In this document: piece after piece, positions 5,116 through 5,355 of the stretch
Position numbering within the stretch: position 1 is the stretch's first letter
How the letters are laid out: each line of letters starts with the position of its first letter
Position numbers and translations under genes: made by a program
Assembly (NCBI GenBank): GCA_022360595.1
Contig: JAKSCN010000400.1
Span: 1-5,355, forward strand
DNA length: 5,355 bases
Origin: Chromatiales bacterium
GTDB taxonomy: Bacteria; Pseudomonadota; Gammaproteobacteria; Chromatiales; Chromatiaceae
Direction: 5' to 3'
The notes under the pieces: model-generated
Databases searched by the model: none
Seen by the model: the letters and a program-made list of their open reading frames with translations, nothing else
Told to the model about the DNA's origin: nothing

Positions 5116-5355
5116 AACAATACTCCTTGTTAACTTCTGGCGCCTTAAACATAGAATACTTTGTCAGTGGGAATAGCTAGTCTGTATAACTATGTGCTGC
5201 TTTTGTTGGTGTGAATGGTAAGTAGTGGATAGTGGAGAAGAACCGCTAATACAGCAGATATGCGATTTACAGTGGTATAGCTATCTCTCTATCCTTGAGA
5301 GTCTCCTACTTTTGTTAGGATGACCTCCTGTCGGTAAGGATCACCGCGCATAATA
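5116..5355. other. Upstream region of the muramidase gene; possible gene end on the - strand
   Basis: This AT-rich stretch must carry the promoter of the - strand pair unless they are read from further upstream. A TATACA -10 candidate lies on the - strand at 5183-5188, with no convincing -35. TCCTA (5304-5308) and TAGGA (5316-5320) form a weak hairpin. On the - strand one frame is open from the window edge to a TAG at 5289-5291 (at least 21 codons), which could be the tail of an upstream gene in the same direction, but it is too short to identify. Confidence 0.35.

Overview
The window looks like chromosomal DNA of a gammaproteobacterium. The glutamate racemase has a proteobacterial motif set, the other housekeeping-type genes are moderately GC-rich (about 57% G+C in one murI stretch counted by hand), and the intergenic repeats are of the CCCTCACCC/CCCTCTCCC hairpin class common in proteobacteria. 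Genus cannot be fixed from the sequence alone.

Left part (1-2330, all + strand): the 3' end of a DMT/EamA transporter gene cut by the window edge; a small GlsB/YeaQ-type membrane protein (740-997); murI, glutamate racemase (1008-1802), 10 bases behind it; and, behind a plausible promoter of its own, a stand-alone GyrI-like effector-binding protein (1875-2330). The first three probably share a transcript, though their functions are not obviously linked: export, membrane stress, and D-glutamate supply for peptidoglycan.

Middle part (2331-3202): about 870 bases with no convincing gene. It holds three copies of a REP-like hairpin repeat. Two are in inverted orientation (2621-2660 and 2858-2896) around an AT-rich core. 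A third, degenerate copy (2443-2499) is a direct repeat of the last and shares its flank. After this comes a gene for an exported beta-rich protein of unknown function (3203-3820).

Right part (3902-5115, - strand, lower G+C, about 37-45% in three stretches counted by hand): a two-gene unit facing the unknown secreted protein, with a strong hairpin between them. The first gene encodes a 185-residue muramidase resembling the pesticin/T4-lysozyme catalytic domain, with no signal peptide and no delivery domain. The second overlaps it by four bases (GTGA) and encodes an outer-membrane-type lipoprotein. A leaderless peptidoglycan hydrolase tightly coupled to a periplasm-facing lipoprotein suggests an antibacterial effector and its immunity protein, possibly type VI secreted. 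This is the most interesting hypothesis in the window. It is an inference: no secretion gene is visible here.
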